Assembly: GCA_011032825.1 (NCBI GenBank)
Contig: JAADJZ010000014.1
Coordinates: 620,001-684,000, forward strand
DNA from: Massariosphaeria phaeospora
Taxonomy: Eukaryota > Ascomycota > Dothideomycetes > Pleosporales
DNA: 64,000 nucleotides
Reading direction: 5' to 3'
Numbering within the stretch: the stretch's first letter is position 1; every line of letters starts with the position of its first letter. Positions 43,403 to 56,200 of this stretch are shown one piece after another. The notes below the pieces were generated by a model, which was not told the origin of the DNA, did not search any database, and was given only the letters and a program-made list of their open reading frames with translations. Both the position numbers and the translations under genes were made by a program.

Positions 43403-46301
43403 GGTCGTTAGGTGTGAAGAGAGAAGTGTGTATTGTGCAGTGACCGGTGGAAGCAGTGAATGGAAGGACAACGAACAGTGGAGGACGGTCAGCCTTTGAA
43501 TCAAGTACCTGCGGAGGCGTGTAGCTGGGGTTCAGCACCAGTTAGCCCAATTCCGGAAGTGCTAGTGAATTGCAGGCTGCCTCCACAGCATACAATGTGC
43601 TGGGTACGGCCGCGGCCGTGGAGCCATCGGCAAGGACATTGATAAGAGCAGTCGGGCCCGCGCAGTGGCACGGAAAAGACATGTGGCAGCTGTCGACTAC
43701 AGGTACAGCCGCACGTCCGCCAGCGGCAGAGGCTGCTCCGAAACAACCCGGTGCAGATGTTGGAGCACTTCAAAGAGAGGTGGTGGTGAGCATACCTCGA
43801 CCTGCCGCTCCGCAGAACGGGCAGATGCGTGCCAAGAGAGTTCAGTGGGTCGCCGGCGTTACCGCTTAGAGACGGCGCAAGCACTTCACGTCCGAGTGCG
43901 CAGGCAAGGGCAAACAACGACGAGAGCTGCTGGCAATGGGCATACAGAGCACGGTCTGGAAGTGAAGAGGTGAAGAGAAGCATCTCGTGCCCGTTGCGCC
44001 AAACCCCTCTTCTATGCGGCTGGCCCGCGAGCTTCCCCGCACAAAGAGCTGGTATCACAGGCCACTGACGTGAACAGCAGAGCCAAGTGCTACGGCCCAA
44101 TGGGGGCCTACCACTTCAGCAACAGTACGAGCTTCTTGTCCTCTTACTAAGTACACGTCTCATTCGGGCTTGCTCCCACCCGGACCGCCGTTCCCTTCAC
44201 TCTTTGCACGGTGCCGTCTTTCGCGTGCTGTCACCCAACGCGACGTCCGACCGCCGACTCTATGGAGCAAGCTCCCGTTAATACTCTTTCAGATGCATCT
44301 GAGCTGCACTATAGTCCTAGCTCCCGTTCTGGCGTCGCTTGCGGTTCCGCAGTTGCGCGGCTTCACGTCGCGTCTAGTGCGAGACCACCGGGATGACGTA
44401 GCCGCTGTTTGATTCTCAACACCACCTTACCACCTGCCACTAGCAAATCATCGAAGCACCTATAGGTATCCTTTATTCAAGAGTGTCTTTTGGAGTGACC
44501 TCGGCAACATCGTGTTCAACCCGAAAAAATACAATTCTACCTCGGGCTGGTTCGTCTCGACACCCATCCAAGCATCACAGCATATACCCTTCAGGAGGCT
44601 TTCTTCGGCTTAGGACCACAGTGATCATCTTTCCATTGAGACAGGACGCGTTTCCTTGTGCGGCATCGCTCCCTCCTGCACGTTTAAGAGGCTACGGAGA
44701 GTTTTTCGTTCCACATCACATGTGTGCAGCATAGCATAGCACCCAATACTTGCTTCCAACTCGGGGAGCTCTAGCAATTTTATTTATCGCAGCTTTCTTC
44801 TGAACGGTTCGCAGGGTTTGCTGGCGGCTATGGAGGGGGAGGGGGTCCGGTGAGTTATCCGCGGCCGGGAATCTGACGTTGATTTGCGACGCGGGAGCCT
44901 CAATGTGAACGGATTATAGCTGAACATTACGGACTTTGGGCATAGTCATTGCCTTTTTCTATCCGCCGTAATCCGTAGCTCTTGTCGAGTTCTTTGGGCG
45001 GGTCCTGGCGGATGTCGACGGTACTGTTGAACTGTTCCGCTCCATCCTCAGAAAATTCATCGACGTCTAGGAGATCAGCAACACCTCATGACAACACACA
45101 GAGCACCCTCTGTTATTAGACCGGGTCTCCAGTTGAGAGAGTTGTCCGCTAACCGTTTCAAACCGACATCTCGACCGACCCTTCGTCGCCCGAACACTTG
45201 GCAGTTGTAATCAAGAGATCGAATGCGAGCTTCAAGTCCAACCTGAGCACAGTCTTCCATAATGGGTCAGTACTGACTAGACGAGATATTATGTTCTTTT
45301 ATCAAAGCTTCGCATAATGGACATGCACTCCTTTATGTCACGCCTCTACCAACTTCGAGTGGCCTGACCGCATCTACATCAGCATGATACGCGGACTTGA
45401 AAGACAACCCCAAAAAGACACTGTTAGTCAAACAGAAGAACATTCTCACCCGATTCGCTCTGGGCAGAATTTGCCGCACTTGTACAGACGGACACACCTC
45501 TCGAGCTTGATGTCGCCCGTGTTTTTTTGCGGTAAACACACTTCGGAAAGAGATTACACATGCCAAGGCAAAGGCTTTGCACCCGTGAGTAAAGAGCAAT
45601 TTACATGTTTCTATTACTGTGCATGGGGAGACTTATCAGCGCTAACCTTCAGGTGCAGAAGGATGCGTAGGCGATGTAGGAAAGTCAGCCGCCTTCGACC
45701 AAGGTCATCATTATTACTATGCGGGCAAGGCCTACGCCAGCAGTGGCTTATCCCAGAGAAAACAGTTTATACATACTTACCCTGTTCTTGCTGGCTAAAC
45801 GCAGTTTCGACGTGGTCACGAACGGAATCGCAGTAACTGACTCCAGTCAGTCGACAGGACAAAGGACAAAAACCGAACCCTCACTGAGGTAATCAATAGC
45901 AACATCAAATCTCGCCGCTATCACTATGGACCTGGCCCCTGCAACCACAATCTCTCGCTCGTAGCCTAAAACGCTCTTATCCGTCCAACACTTGGACGGA
46001 TTGTCCCCCCAGAGCACGACGTACGTGAGCAGTACAAATACCACTGCACTGCTCCAGAAGCGCCATAGCCTCGAGAACAGGCAGAAGCCGAGGCGTGTTA
46101 AAAATCCAGAAGGGCAATCTCGATGGACTCAAAAGACGTGTAAAAGAAGGCTTGCGTCAAAGGCCGACTGAGGAATATCGCGTATGCCATTCCGCCTGGT
46201 TCCACGATGTTTGACGGGCCCACGGCTTCCCTGGAAAATGTCAAGAGATTGCCCGTGTGAAGTCGAACTAACTGGTCGATACCGAAACCGCCATCCACTC
46301 A
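43403..46301. other. intergenic, one possible spliced fragment
   Basis: About 2.9 kb. The only structure is a well-formed intron at 45595-45652 (GTGAGT..GCTAACCTTCAG, 58 nt) between short frames; joining them gives either a 3' product ending YYYAGKAYASSGLSQ or an early stop, depending on frame. I see no domain. The remainder has overlapping short frames only. Confidence 0.45.
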
Positions 46302-47211
46302 TCACAGTTCCTGTCCGACCTCATCGCCCGCATCGCCCGCATCGCCCTGTCCAGTCACCTCCCCAGCCACCGCCCGCGCCGGCTGCTCGTCAACCGCACC
46401 CCGAATCTCCACTTCCTTGAACCCACGCACCTCCTTCCCCAACGGCTCCAGCAGCTCCCTCTGCAGCCTCTCGGTAAAGAACTCCTTAATCGGCGCCTTC
46501 CACGCCGGCAACTCTCCCGGCGACGGATTCAACTCCAACCGCATCTTGAGCGTTCCTGGAACATAGTAATAATAACGACGCTCGCGGAAAAGCATGCTCG
46601 CGTTGCCTAGCAGTTTGCAAAATTGGGGCCAATCCCTGCGCCAAATCATCAGACTGTAATTCGGCACCACTCCCGGCCGTAGCTTAGGGCGTAAGGCCTC
46701 TGTCGCGGTGAGTGCAAGCAGTGCGTAGGGAATTGAGGATTGAACTGAGGTTGTATTATCTAGAAGCTACAGAATTTGTAGGTGCGAAAGCACAGACAGC
46801 GCTAGTCCTAGATAAGCGTAGTACCCTTATCCATCTCATAGGGTAAGAGCTATAAACCGTGACAGCCTCCATATGCACAGTGAGCACGTAACCCTTGAAC
46901 TGTGCTACGCGGTTGGGGTCCATGGTCACGACGAGTAAGCGATGAAAATGGAACAGCAGCCCCATGTGCATGGCTTGGGTTTCGATGCGGATGAGTTGGT
47001 TGGTTTTGACCATGACGTCGTACGCTTCGCGGTGCACTTGCTTGCTGGTGCGGAGGATGTTGATGCCGATTCCGTCTCGCACGAATTCGCGCACGCAGAC
47101 ATCGAGGCGACGTGGGGAATGGGTAAAGGGGTCGCATAGCATGGCCGTGTAGATGCGGTTGCGGATTTCGCCGGGGAGGCGGAAGGGCGGCTGTTCGTGG
47201 AAAGGCTGCAT
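46302..47211 (-). CDS. F-box-like / fungal expanded-family protein
   Basis: Two exons (46825-47211, 46302-46766) around a 58-nt intron (GTACTA..CTGTAG) give 283 residues. The N-terminus FRLPGEIRNRIYTAML is the characteristic opening of a large fungal family of F-box-like proteins with a LPxEIRxxIY motif, followed by INILRTSKQVHREAYDVM, also typical. The rest is mixed alpha/beta without a named domain and ends in a poorly conserved Gly/Asp-rich tail. Such proteins are often presumed substrate adaptors for SCF ubiquitin ligases, but a role here is not shown. The donor is GTACTA, weaker than usual, so the exon-1 end is uncertain. Confidence 0.7.
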
Positions 47212-47261
47212 TCTGGAGAAGATAGATAGAACGATGATCTAGAGGGAGATTTTGTGCTTGC

Positions 47262-47288
47262 GTGTGTGTGTGTGTGTGTGTGTGTGTG
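47262..47288. repeat. GT dinucleotide microsatellite
   Basis: About 13 GT units, 50 bp upstream of the F-box-like gene start (in its 5' UTR). Confidence 0.95.
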
Positions 47289-47754
47289 AAGAGATGAGGA
47301 CGAAGGAAGCGAAGATTTTCTAGGAGTCATCTTGACGAACCATGGTTCTGAGAGTGCGCTCCACAAAACGAACCACCCACTCAGCTCACGCTGATTTTTT
47401 TCAGCGTGCACTGAGCAGTTCATTCGTCCTGAGGAAATATTGGAGAGGGAAACAAGAATCGTAGTCCTGACATATATATTTATTTCGTCATTCAGTCACA
47501 TCCTAATATTTAGTCGAGGGGCATGGCTAAATTTCGAGTGTCACTTTGCGACTTATCATTCGACTCGGACTGCCTAGTTGTATGGCGAGAATAGGCATAT
47601 ATTATGCTGAGTAGAGTTAGCAACATGGGCAGTGATAGGCCTGTCGACTAATCATCTCTTCCGATCCAAGCATTGAAGTGCTGAAAGGTACCGCAGCTAC
47701 ACGAACGCCATATCTTAGCCGTGGACTTGGTTTAATTGGTCTTAAATCTTCTTG
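47289..47754. other. intergenic, no gene supported
   Basis: An upstream flank of the F-box-like gene and the 3' flank of nse2. An AT-rich stretch (ATATATATTTATTT, 47471-47484) is present; a TATA role is not assigned. Confidence 0.6.
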
Positions 47755-49226
47755 CTACACTTCCTCTTCTTCTTCTTCTTCTTCCTCCCCGTCGTCCTCC
47801 TCACTCCCCAGGTCCTCGATCTTCGAACTTTGAGGAGGCTGCTGTGTTGCAGGAACCACACTCTCGCGAGCCTCCCGCTTGACCACAGAGTGTCTACTAA
47901 CGACGGGCTCCTCGATCTCCATGCTACCATCTATCTGTGAGCGCGGCACCTGGGGAACATCGTCTTCCGAGTCGGCGTCACTCTCTTGGTCATTCTGGGC
48001 TTCGGCCTGTTGTATACGCTTTATCTTACGGATAAGAATGGGATCAGGGGCGAGATCACTCGCGGTCAGCATCTAGAAACGTCAGCATCAATGGTACAAG
48101 ACACGAGGAAGGCTAGATGAGAGAGGCCTACTTGTTCACAGCCAGTAACTGGACACTTGACGGCCCTGTGGCCCTGCCCTCTCTGTCCTCCTCCGCCAAG
48201 CATGGTTTTGCTCTGCCGAATCATTTCTAGGATGGGGTCCTTTTCGAAACTATGTGGACATTTCTTGCTCGTGTAGGGGTCTTTGAAAGTCAAGAATGTT
48301 AACGGGCATCGAACGCTGATCGTGCCTCTGTCCATCACGAGATCATCGTCGCTGTCGTTGCCGTGTTGCGTGACACCGTGTGCCGGCTCTCCCGCCTCGG
48401 TGAACCAATGGTCAGGGTGTGGTAGATTAGGTCCGTCGTCGCCGTACTTGGCGTCATGTACTATGTTCTTGAAACCGATATAGGTATTGTTCTTTGCGTA
48501 TCGTGCCTTGTGGGAATGGGACGTATACTCGTTCTTTTTCTGATCTGACCGGTTCTTGAACAGCTCGCTTGGGCCTGTCAGAGCAATCCTAGACCCCTCG
48601 GGCAAGGTGGGACCAGGCGTAGACTCATCCTCATCAACGTCCATGTCTTCGTCGCCGTCGCCATCTCTTTGACTGCGTTGCCTCCGCTGTGACTGCGAGT
48701 GAATTTGCGAATCCCGCTGGGACTTCTGGGTTGCATATTCCCGGCGTAGCTCTTCGGGCGCACTTTCCTGAAGCCATTCAAGTGACTGAGTAATGCGCTG
48801 TGCAGCCACGTCGTTGTCAATGACAGCCCGCATGCTCTCCTCCAACTGTATTGTCATATCGTCCACCTTGCTCTGCAGCTCTTTCAGCTTTCGCTCTTCC
48901 TCTTCCCGCTCTTCGACGTTGATGCCTTTCTCCCATTTCTTGCGACGTCTCGCAGTGCGCTCCTCTTTCGCCCGCGTCATGTCGTTGATCTCGCCTGCGA
49001 TTTTGGTGATCAGCACTTCGGCGCGTGTGTTGTGCTCTTTGATCAATGAGAGCGATTGGTCGTGGACAAGATCTCGGAGTCGGCGTTGTGCATTCAGGTT
49101 GAGCGGGTGGGAGGGTTTCCTGTATGTTGGTAATTCGGTGGGGACGGACGATCTGCTGGGTGTTGGGGCGACAGACGGACGGCCGCCTGTCGGCCGGGCG
49201 GTAGAATGACGGACACGTTGGGCCAT
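47755..49226 (-). CDS. nse2: SUMO E3 ligase of the Smc5/6 complex (Nse2/Mms21)
   Basis: Two exons (48132-49226, 47755-48072) around a 59-nt intron give 470 residues. The C-terminal half has an SP-RING (zf-MIZ): CPLTFLTFKDPYTSKKCPHSF, then KCPVTGCEQ joined at the splice site to MLTASDLAPDPILIRKIKRI, the helix that closes the fold. Nse2 binds Smc5 through an N-terminal helical region; here a charged coiled coil (about residues 50-170) fills that place. It SUMOylates Smc5/6 and DNA-repair targets in the nucleus. The protein is longer than the yeast one, with an acidic insert (DGDEDMDVDEDES) and an acidic C-terminal tail of Glu. The gene is divergent from the GH76 gene, 573 bp apart. Confidence 0.93.
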
Positions 49227-49727
49227 GATGCTCTGCTCGGCTTCTAGATCACAGCTTGGGGTGATAAGACGGGTGCTGGGCGGGACTCAGTAGCGACTGG
49301 AGCGGTGGCCCGTGCATTGTTAGCGCGTTTCTCTCCCCCGCTCTCATGTGACACCCTTTTTCACTGTTCACTCATTACATGTCGCAGTCTTTCCCATGCA
49401 GCTACCAGCGCTTGTATCACAGCCACCTCTAAACAAGACAATGTAATCGGCTCATTGCTATTGTTCAAAGCCTTGGCAATGCCGCAAATGCAACCATAAG
49501 GGAAAAACCTGGGTGCTGCCTGGAAGTTGCGCGGTCCGGATTCTGTATTTACGCCCGTATGCACCATCGAAACATCCTTCTCAAGACTAACTCCCGTGCA
49601 TGTCATTCAACTTGATTGGTACCCGAAGGATAGGCGTCGAGCGCATGGGCCTTTCCACGACGAGGCGCAGTTTACGCCCGTGATCCGTCCGTTCTGCTCA
49701 ATTTAACTTTGAACGAGGGAAGACAAG
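49227..49727. other. divergent promoter region of nse2 and the GH76 gene
   Basis: A shared upstream region of 573 bp in total. Short frames occur on both strands, but none is convincing. Confidence 0.6.
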
Positions 49728-49737
49728 TATATATATA
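49728..49737 (+). promoter_or_regulatory. TATA box of the GH76 gene
   Basis: TATATATATA lies 63 bp upstream of the start codon. Confidence 0.5.
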
Positions 49738-49799
49738 ATAGATGTGCCGATTATCTTTGGTTTGTAGTTTATTACGTTCGTCACATTTTACTTCTCAGT

Positions 49800-51425
49800 A
49801 TGCTGTCTATTTTCTTGTTCGCGTTTTGTGTTTCCAGTTTCCTTCTTCCGGTGACAGCGCAAGTCGCTTCGCCGGCAGCTACACTTGGTTTTGATGATGC
49901 AAGTAAGAACAACTCCTCGGTCCGTCGTGAACGCCTCGTCTCTTACTCTTTCAGCCAATGTCATGGGGCTGTCACGCCAATTCGCAGAATCGATCATAAA
50001 CGAGTATTACAAGAAAAATCCCCTGGGTTCATCTACTGGCTTGTTTTACACCAAGCCGGAGCCACTCGGGGGGTCTGAACTTCCATGGAATGTGTCTGCC
50101 AATATTTGGGATACCCTCATTACATACTCCAACCTTACCGGAGACACCCAGTTCAGCGACCTTATCTCTGAAGCGCTGTTTGCGCAAGCAGATTCGCCGG
50201 ACGATACATCATCCTTCATGCCTCGAAATCAAACGCTATATCTTGTATGATTCTCTAAACTCTGACAATATGGCATGATTTCGCACTGACTGTCTTGTAG
50301 GATAACCCAGCGCAAGCCCAATGGGGTCTCGCTGCACTCTCCGCTGCCGAGTCAAACCTTGTGCCATCAAGAAGGAACCAAAGGCCATATTTCCAGCTAG
50401 CGGACGAAGTCTTCTCGGCCCAGACTGAGCGATGGAATTCATCACTTTGTAACGGGATTCTTCGTCATAGTATATTCTTGTTCAATGAAGGATACGATCA
50501 GAGTTCTGCGCTGGGCATGTCCAGTTTCTTCCTGCTATCCGCCCGCCTGGCCCGATTTTCCGGAAATCAGACGTATATCACCTGGGCGGAGAAAGCCTTC
50601 GCCTCGGCGCAGAAGGTTGGCTTCATTAGTGATAAGTACCAGGTCTTCGACCGGGCCGACATTGTGGATGAAAAATGTGTTCTCGACAAATCGTCTTCGA
50701 CTAGCTCGAATCTGGGGAGATGGATCGAGGGTACCGCGGTGCTTTACAACCAGGTGAGTAGCTTCATTACGAAGTTCCTGAACCTCCACCTTCATAGTCT
50801 AGTCTATATCCAAGATTCACCAACTTACCAAGTACTCCAGACGAACGGCAACGAGACCTGGCGTACACACCTGACATCCTTACTCAACACTACCTCGCAA
50901 TTTCTTCTTACCAGCAATGCTTCTGCACCCCTCATCGCATCCGACTGCAAAGCTGACAATGCACTCCCGGATTGCGGCATACACGCCCGCCTTCCATACA
51001 TCCACTCGCTCTCCCGCATCGTGGCCCTGGCGCCTTTCACTGCGGCAAAGCTCAACCCAATGCTCGCCTGGACAGCCGATGCAGCCATGAGTGTGTGCAC
51101 CATGATTTCATCCTCGATTCAGACCAACGGTCAAGAACTTGAGTTCGATTTCGCGAAAGCTTGTCCGAATGATTGGTCTAGCAAGAATTCAGTGAACACA
51201 TCGGACCCGTTGGACCTCACGGTGGTGACGGCGGCCACAGCTCTGGAATCTCTGCAGGGATTGCTCTGGGCCATGGAGAGACAAGTGCCACAGAAGACTG
51301 GTGAAGGGAACGGGCAGAATGCGAATCCAGATTCAAAACAGGGTGGTGCTGTGCATGTGCTGAGCACGAAGTTGAGCATTGCGGTCGGTGGGCTTGCCAT
51401 GGTGGCCATGGCTCTCGTGCTCTAG
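49800..51425 (+). CDS. GPI-anchored GH76 (Dfg5/Dcw1-like) cell-wall protein, acidic pair missing
   Basis: Four exons (49800-49902, 49955-50244, 50301-50753, 50841-51425) give 476 residues. The last intron (87 nt, GTGAGT..CAG) is a multiple of three without stops, so retention is possible. The N-terminus is a signal peptide (MLSIFLFAFCVSSFLLPVTA). The C-terminus is a GPI signal (Ser/Gly/Ala then a hydrophobic tail). GH76 family blocks are visible: YYKKNPLG..GLFYTKP, WGLAALSAAE, LCNGILRHSIFLFNEGYD, ARLARFSGNQTYITWAEK. Dfg5/Dcw1 are thought to transplant GPI-mannoproteins onto wall glucan. Family members normally have paired Asp before the WG(M/L)AA block; here the sequence is LDNPAQAQWGLAA. Several N-glycosylation sites (NQT, NET, NVS) are present. 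It may be a non-catalytic or altered paralogue. Confidence 0.9.
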
Positions 51426-53207
51426 ACCTTGCAGAAACCAGTATCATATACCCCTCTAGATAGATAGATATTCACTGTAAACCCAATTTGTAATCACAAC
51501 CCATATAACGTAAACAGCGATTTGCGTGTTTGAAGAGTTTAACATCATGTCTGTGAGTTGATGTTAAGTGGACATCGTATTGCATCTCGTATCTTCATAT
51601 GAAAACTAAAAAGCTGTGGTTCTAGACCTACCGTAGTCATGCACTCAATAAGCCCACGCAAAACGCAATACCCAAATCACCAACTGCAATCCAACGCTCT
51701 CCCAAAACTCAAAATCAATTCCAAGTACTGCACAATGTTCACCAAGTAAAAAACTTGTACAACGACCGTCCTTAGTCAAAACCCCCCTCACACATCTCTA
51801 ATACAAAAAACCACGTCCGCAGCTCCTGCAACCAGTGTTGTATATATCTAGCATACGCTAATGTTAAACAATTCCTATACAAGTACAAAGAAGTACAGTT
51901 CATCAACACAATCTAACCAACTCAATAATTATCATACTAGACTCAATAGAATCCAATTAGGTAATATCTTACCCATAATCATACCAAAGCATGATTCCGG
52001 CGTAGAAACCGCAGAGTCGCACGCCACACAGTCAATGGTCTGTCTGTCGTAGGAGATGGGGAGAATGTTTCCATGTTGGGCTCGGGTGGGTAAGTGGAAG
52101 GTACTTGGGGATAGATTTTGACGTTCTTGCGGAGGTTGAATATCCATGTATACAAACAAACGCGCTACGACGCCCAAACACCTCTCCTCTATATCTGCTC
52201 CAAAAAGCAATACCAAAACACCTAAGCAAAGCTTCACAATCTCCATCACTATTACCATCGCCGCTCTTCGGGCTACCTACCACCAAAGCGCCCAACAAAC
52301 CGACCATGCAGACTAGGGTAGCTGTAGGTCAAGTTGCAGATAGTCACAAGGCACGTAACATCAAGGTGACTTTGGACATGTGTATTCATTCATTCCGCGT
52401 GAGCACGACTCGTCTAGCAAGTAGTTTATCTGCTCCCCCTTCCCATTCGGCAATATCAACTCAACCCAACTCGATTAAGCCATTAGTCGCGCGCACAACA
52501 TATCCCCGCCGTCGGGCGCACATAACCCCGTTACGCCCTTTCACCCAGACCATCGACTGTCTCCTTTTCTAACAGCAGAGACAAATAGAGGGTATCCAAC
52601 GACATGGAAAAGTGTGTGCCATCGCCAGAACGGACCACGCCACGCCGAGCCAGATCATTCCCCAAGCCGAACCCGAACCCAGTCGAATCCAACCAAGGCC
52701 AGCAAGCAAGCACAGCCGCAACCCCCTAAACGTGAGAGGTTTGAATCGATCAGGAGCAATGATGAAATCAAGCAGGTTGCAATACGCTATGCAAAACGAA
52801 ACGAGAAGAAAGGGGGGATGGGCAAGAATCGTACTCCAATCGAATCGAATAGAGAGCCAAGAAATCAAGTGTGCGCATATGCGCCCCATAACTCCAGACA
52901 TGTGCTTCGTGGATAAGGAAGAACCGTAGATCATATACACGTATACGTTAGGAAATAGGATGGTACAGAAAGGGTCATGCTTGGTAGGTTGAGTGTAGGG
53001 TGGATTGACTCAGCGAGTGCAGATAATCAGGGTCAATAGCTCTACCGTTAACGTCGTGGCTTCTGGGCATTGAGCGGAGGGATCGTCCAAGGATAAGCCA
53101 TCGTCAAGGACATAGGCTTCCAGTGTGACGTAAGAACACAGTCCTTGGATGCGAGATCGACAGGTGTGAGACGAACGCGTTGCTGCACTGGAGAGTTCGT
53201 TCCCATC
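51426..53207. other. convergent intergenic region, no gene supported
   Basis: Between the GH76 and phytochrome genes, which are transcribed towards each other. Overlapping frames at 52105-52940 on both strands have no domain. AT-rich stretches (51.5-51.95 kb) look like 3' UTR or spacer. Confidence 0.6.
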
Positions 53208-56200
53208 TCAAGAGTCGGCTATAAATGATGATGGTTCAAGCTCAGTGTCACCCCCTCCATCATAATGGACATGTTTGCCCTTTCCTTTTTCTTGCGCGCG
53301 TAGTAATCGTTCTTGTTCTGCCGGGATCTCTCCGGTCTCGTCGCCTGTCGTTAGGTCTGTGGATGCGGCAGCTGCCGCTAATTTTTGTGATGGATTTGAC
53401 TGTGGGGGTTTCCCAGAGGGTGTGGTGGTTGCTTCACCTGAACCTTTTCGCCCAGTATGGAACCAACCCCCTCGTTCCCATTCGCCTGATCTGTATAGAC
53501 ACTTTTTTTGTACGCTTGAATCAACAATTCCGGTCATAAGTTGACCTAGCCGGTCGAATGATATGGGTTTTAGAATCCATGCATCAAAACCTGCGTCAAT
53601 GTATTCTTGCCGATTCCGCTCTAAAAGCGAGGCCGAGACGGCAATAATAGGTACACGGCCGCACTGCGCCGCACGAGCCGAAAGTGTGTCGCTATGGGTT
53701 TTCTCGAACGAACGGATCATCTTGGTAGATGCAAGACCGTCGACGATAGGCATCTACACAATTATGTGAGTCAAATACGTTAATACAGATGCTTACGAGA
53801 TGCTTACTTGCATATCCATTAAGATAACATCGAAGTCTCGGGGATTGTCTCCAAACGCGCTTGCGCATTCCTCTCCATTCACTGTGAGACGGATGGCGTG
53901 ACCGAGCTTTTCTAGCCTTTTCTTGATGATTCTACTATTGACTGGATCATCTTCGGCAACCAAAACTCGCATGTTATCCGAGGAAAGCTTCTCTTCGGCA
54001 AGGTCGATTTTTTCGGGTTCAACGGTGACCTCCCCTAGGATCGAACCACTCTTTGGCGTGGGGTCAATTGGCGACCCACCTCCCTCATCAGGTATTTTGA
54101 GTGCCTTTAGTGGAGAGTTCGTGAAGGGCAATTGTTCCTCGCCTGGGATATGGGGTTCCAGAGACCGCTGATGTGGTGGAAGGAATGCTTGAGCTTGCGC
54201 AACTTCCAAACTATGCGAACGCACGCGTCGGGGTGGCGATGGCGATGGCTCTGATCGATCCATATTATTTCCTTTCGTCAACGAAGGCCTCGTAGATAGC
54301 GCGCTCGTGCTTCGTTCATTGAGTGGTCGCTTATCGACCAGATGGGATTCTGATAACGCATCGATAAGTCGGTCGACATCACTCCTGGAGCTCCTGATGC
54401 TGGACCCACTCTTGATACTAGGACCACTCAAACTCTTTTTGCTGCTCAGGCTTTCAAGGCTCTTGCTTCGAACTACTGCCCTATCGGTGTGCCCTGAGTT
54501 GCTCCGCGAGAGATCTGGTGCAACCAAGGTTCGTTCTCCCTCGGTGAATGGCGACCCAGGGAGCTCCGACTGAGGGGTCACGCCTCCCTCAGGTGAACCA
54601 CTTATAGGTTGCTCTTGGACCTCAGATTCAGGAATGTCGAAGGGTAGTTGTATCACAAACCGCGAGCCTTTGCCTTCTTCAGATTTCAGGCGCAACTGCC
54701 CGTTCATATGTTTGATGATACGAGCAACAACAGCAAGGCCGAGCCCTAGTGTGGCTTTTTCATCCTTGTCGGGCTGTTGTCCAGAGTCACACACGAGTGC
54801 ATCCTCTAGTATGTTTGGGGGTTCCGACTGAACTTGCTCTAAGTCATTGAATAGCTGGTCCAATTTCTTCGCGTTCATGCCAATCCCGGTGTCTGTAATG
54901 GCAACCTCGACCTCAACGTGATGTTTTGAAGGCCAAGATGCTACGTACATCTCGATCTTGACTCCGCCTTGTGAGGTATTCTGAATCGCGTTGGCGGTTA
55001 TGTTGGATATCGCTTGGCGCACACGTCGCTGGTCCCCGATACAGTTTTGAGGCAAACCCGGATGTTCGATAACTTCGTATGTGAGGTTCTTCCGCTTCAC
55101 GTCTCCTTCGAACATATCCGTGGCTTCTTTGAGAGTAGCTATCAGATCGAAACTCTCCCCCTTTATAAGCGAACCACCTTCTTCTGTCTTTGTAAGGTCG
55201 AGGAGGTCATTTATGACATAAATCAATGACTTTGATGCCGAATGTGATTTAGCCAGATTCTCACGTGTTTCGCTATCCAGACTACCCTCGAGTGCTATTT
55301 CCAGATAGTTGATTATGGCATTCAATGGCGTCCGGACTTCGTGCGCCGAGTTTGCCAGTAGCAAGCGGGTGAGTTGGCTGCTCTGTAATGCGGCCTCCTT
55401 TTGTCTCCAGACTTCTATGAATTTTCCATAGACTAGGCAGAGCACAGCAGCGGTCTCGATCTCTTCTTCAGTCCATTCCCGGGATTTACCAACAACGGTT
55501 TCGGACCATGTCTTGAAGCTTTTCCGTGGCTCAAGATAGCCCTCCGTTCCTTCTTTGACGAACTTCTCATAAGGATTTCCAGCCCATTTGACTTCTTTCA
55601 GCTGACCTTTCCTAAAGAACACGATAAAATCATTTCCACCGACAGACAACGGAACAACCAGCATACCAGCTATTGTTTGGAATCCGGGAGCATACCGAAG
55701 ATCGGGGAAGTCCTGAGTAACGTCTTGGGAAGTCATGACAGACTGTATCTTCCTCATTCGAAGATATTCCAACAGGGCCAAGGCTTCTTGTGAGTTCTCC
55801 AATTTTCCGAGTATCTTCGTTTCGTCTCGTATCGATAGAAGACCAAAGTCAGCATCGAAAAGCTTGAGTAAGTCGTCGGAGGAGGCAATAATGTAACCGG
55901 ACGGATTATGCTCCGAAGGAACTGTGTTAATCAATTTCCTTGCTTGCAATCGCGACGCATAAGAAAGTCGTTCGATGTTCCTGGACGCCGAGTCTCCCAC
56001 TAAACGACACATTTTTCGGATCGGAAAAGACACACGCATGCCTCGATGGCCGTATCCATGACATGCAATCAAGCCCCAAAGCTCATTGAACGCATTGATG
56101 GATATTGACATGGACGATCGGACGGCCATATTGGTGAGATATTTCAAGTGGATTGGCGACATTGCACGTAGATACGAGTGGGTAAGATCAAGCGGATGCT

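Noticed and set aside
43501..44281. Overlapping frames on both strands upstream of the carrier gene
   Set aside because: Equal-length shadows on opposite strands, no domain, no introns.
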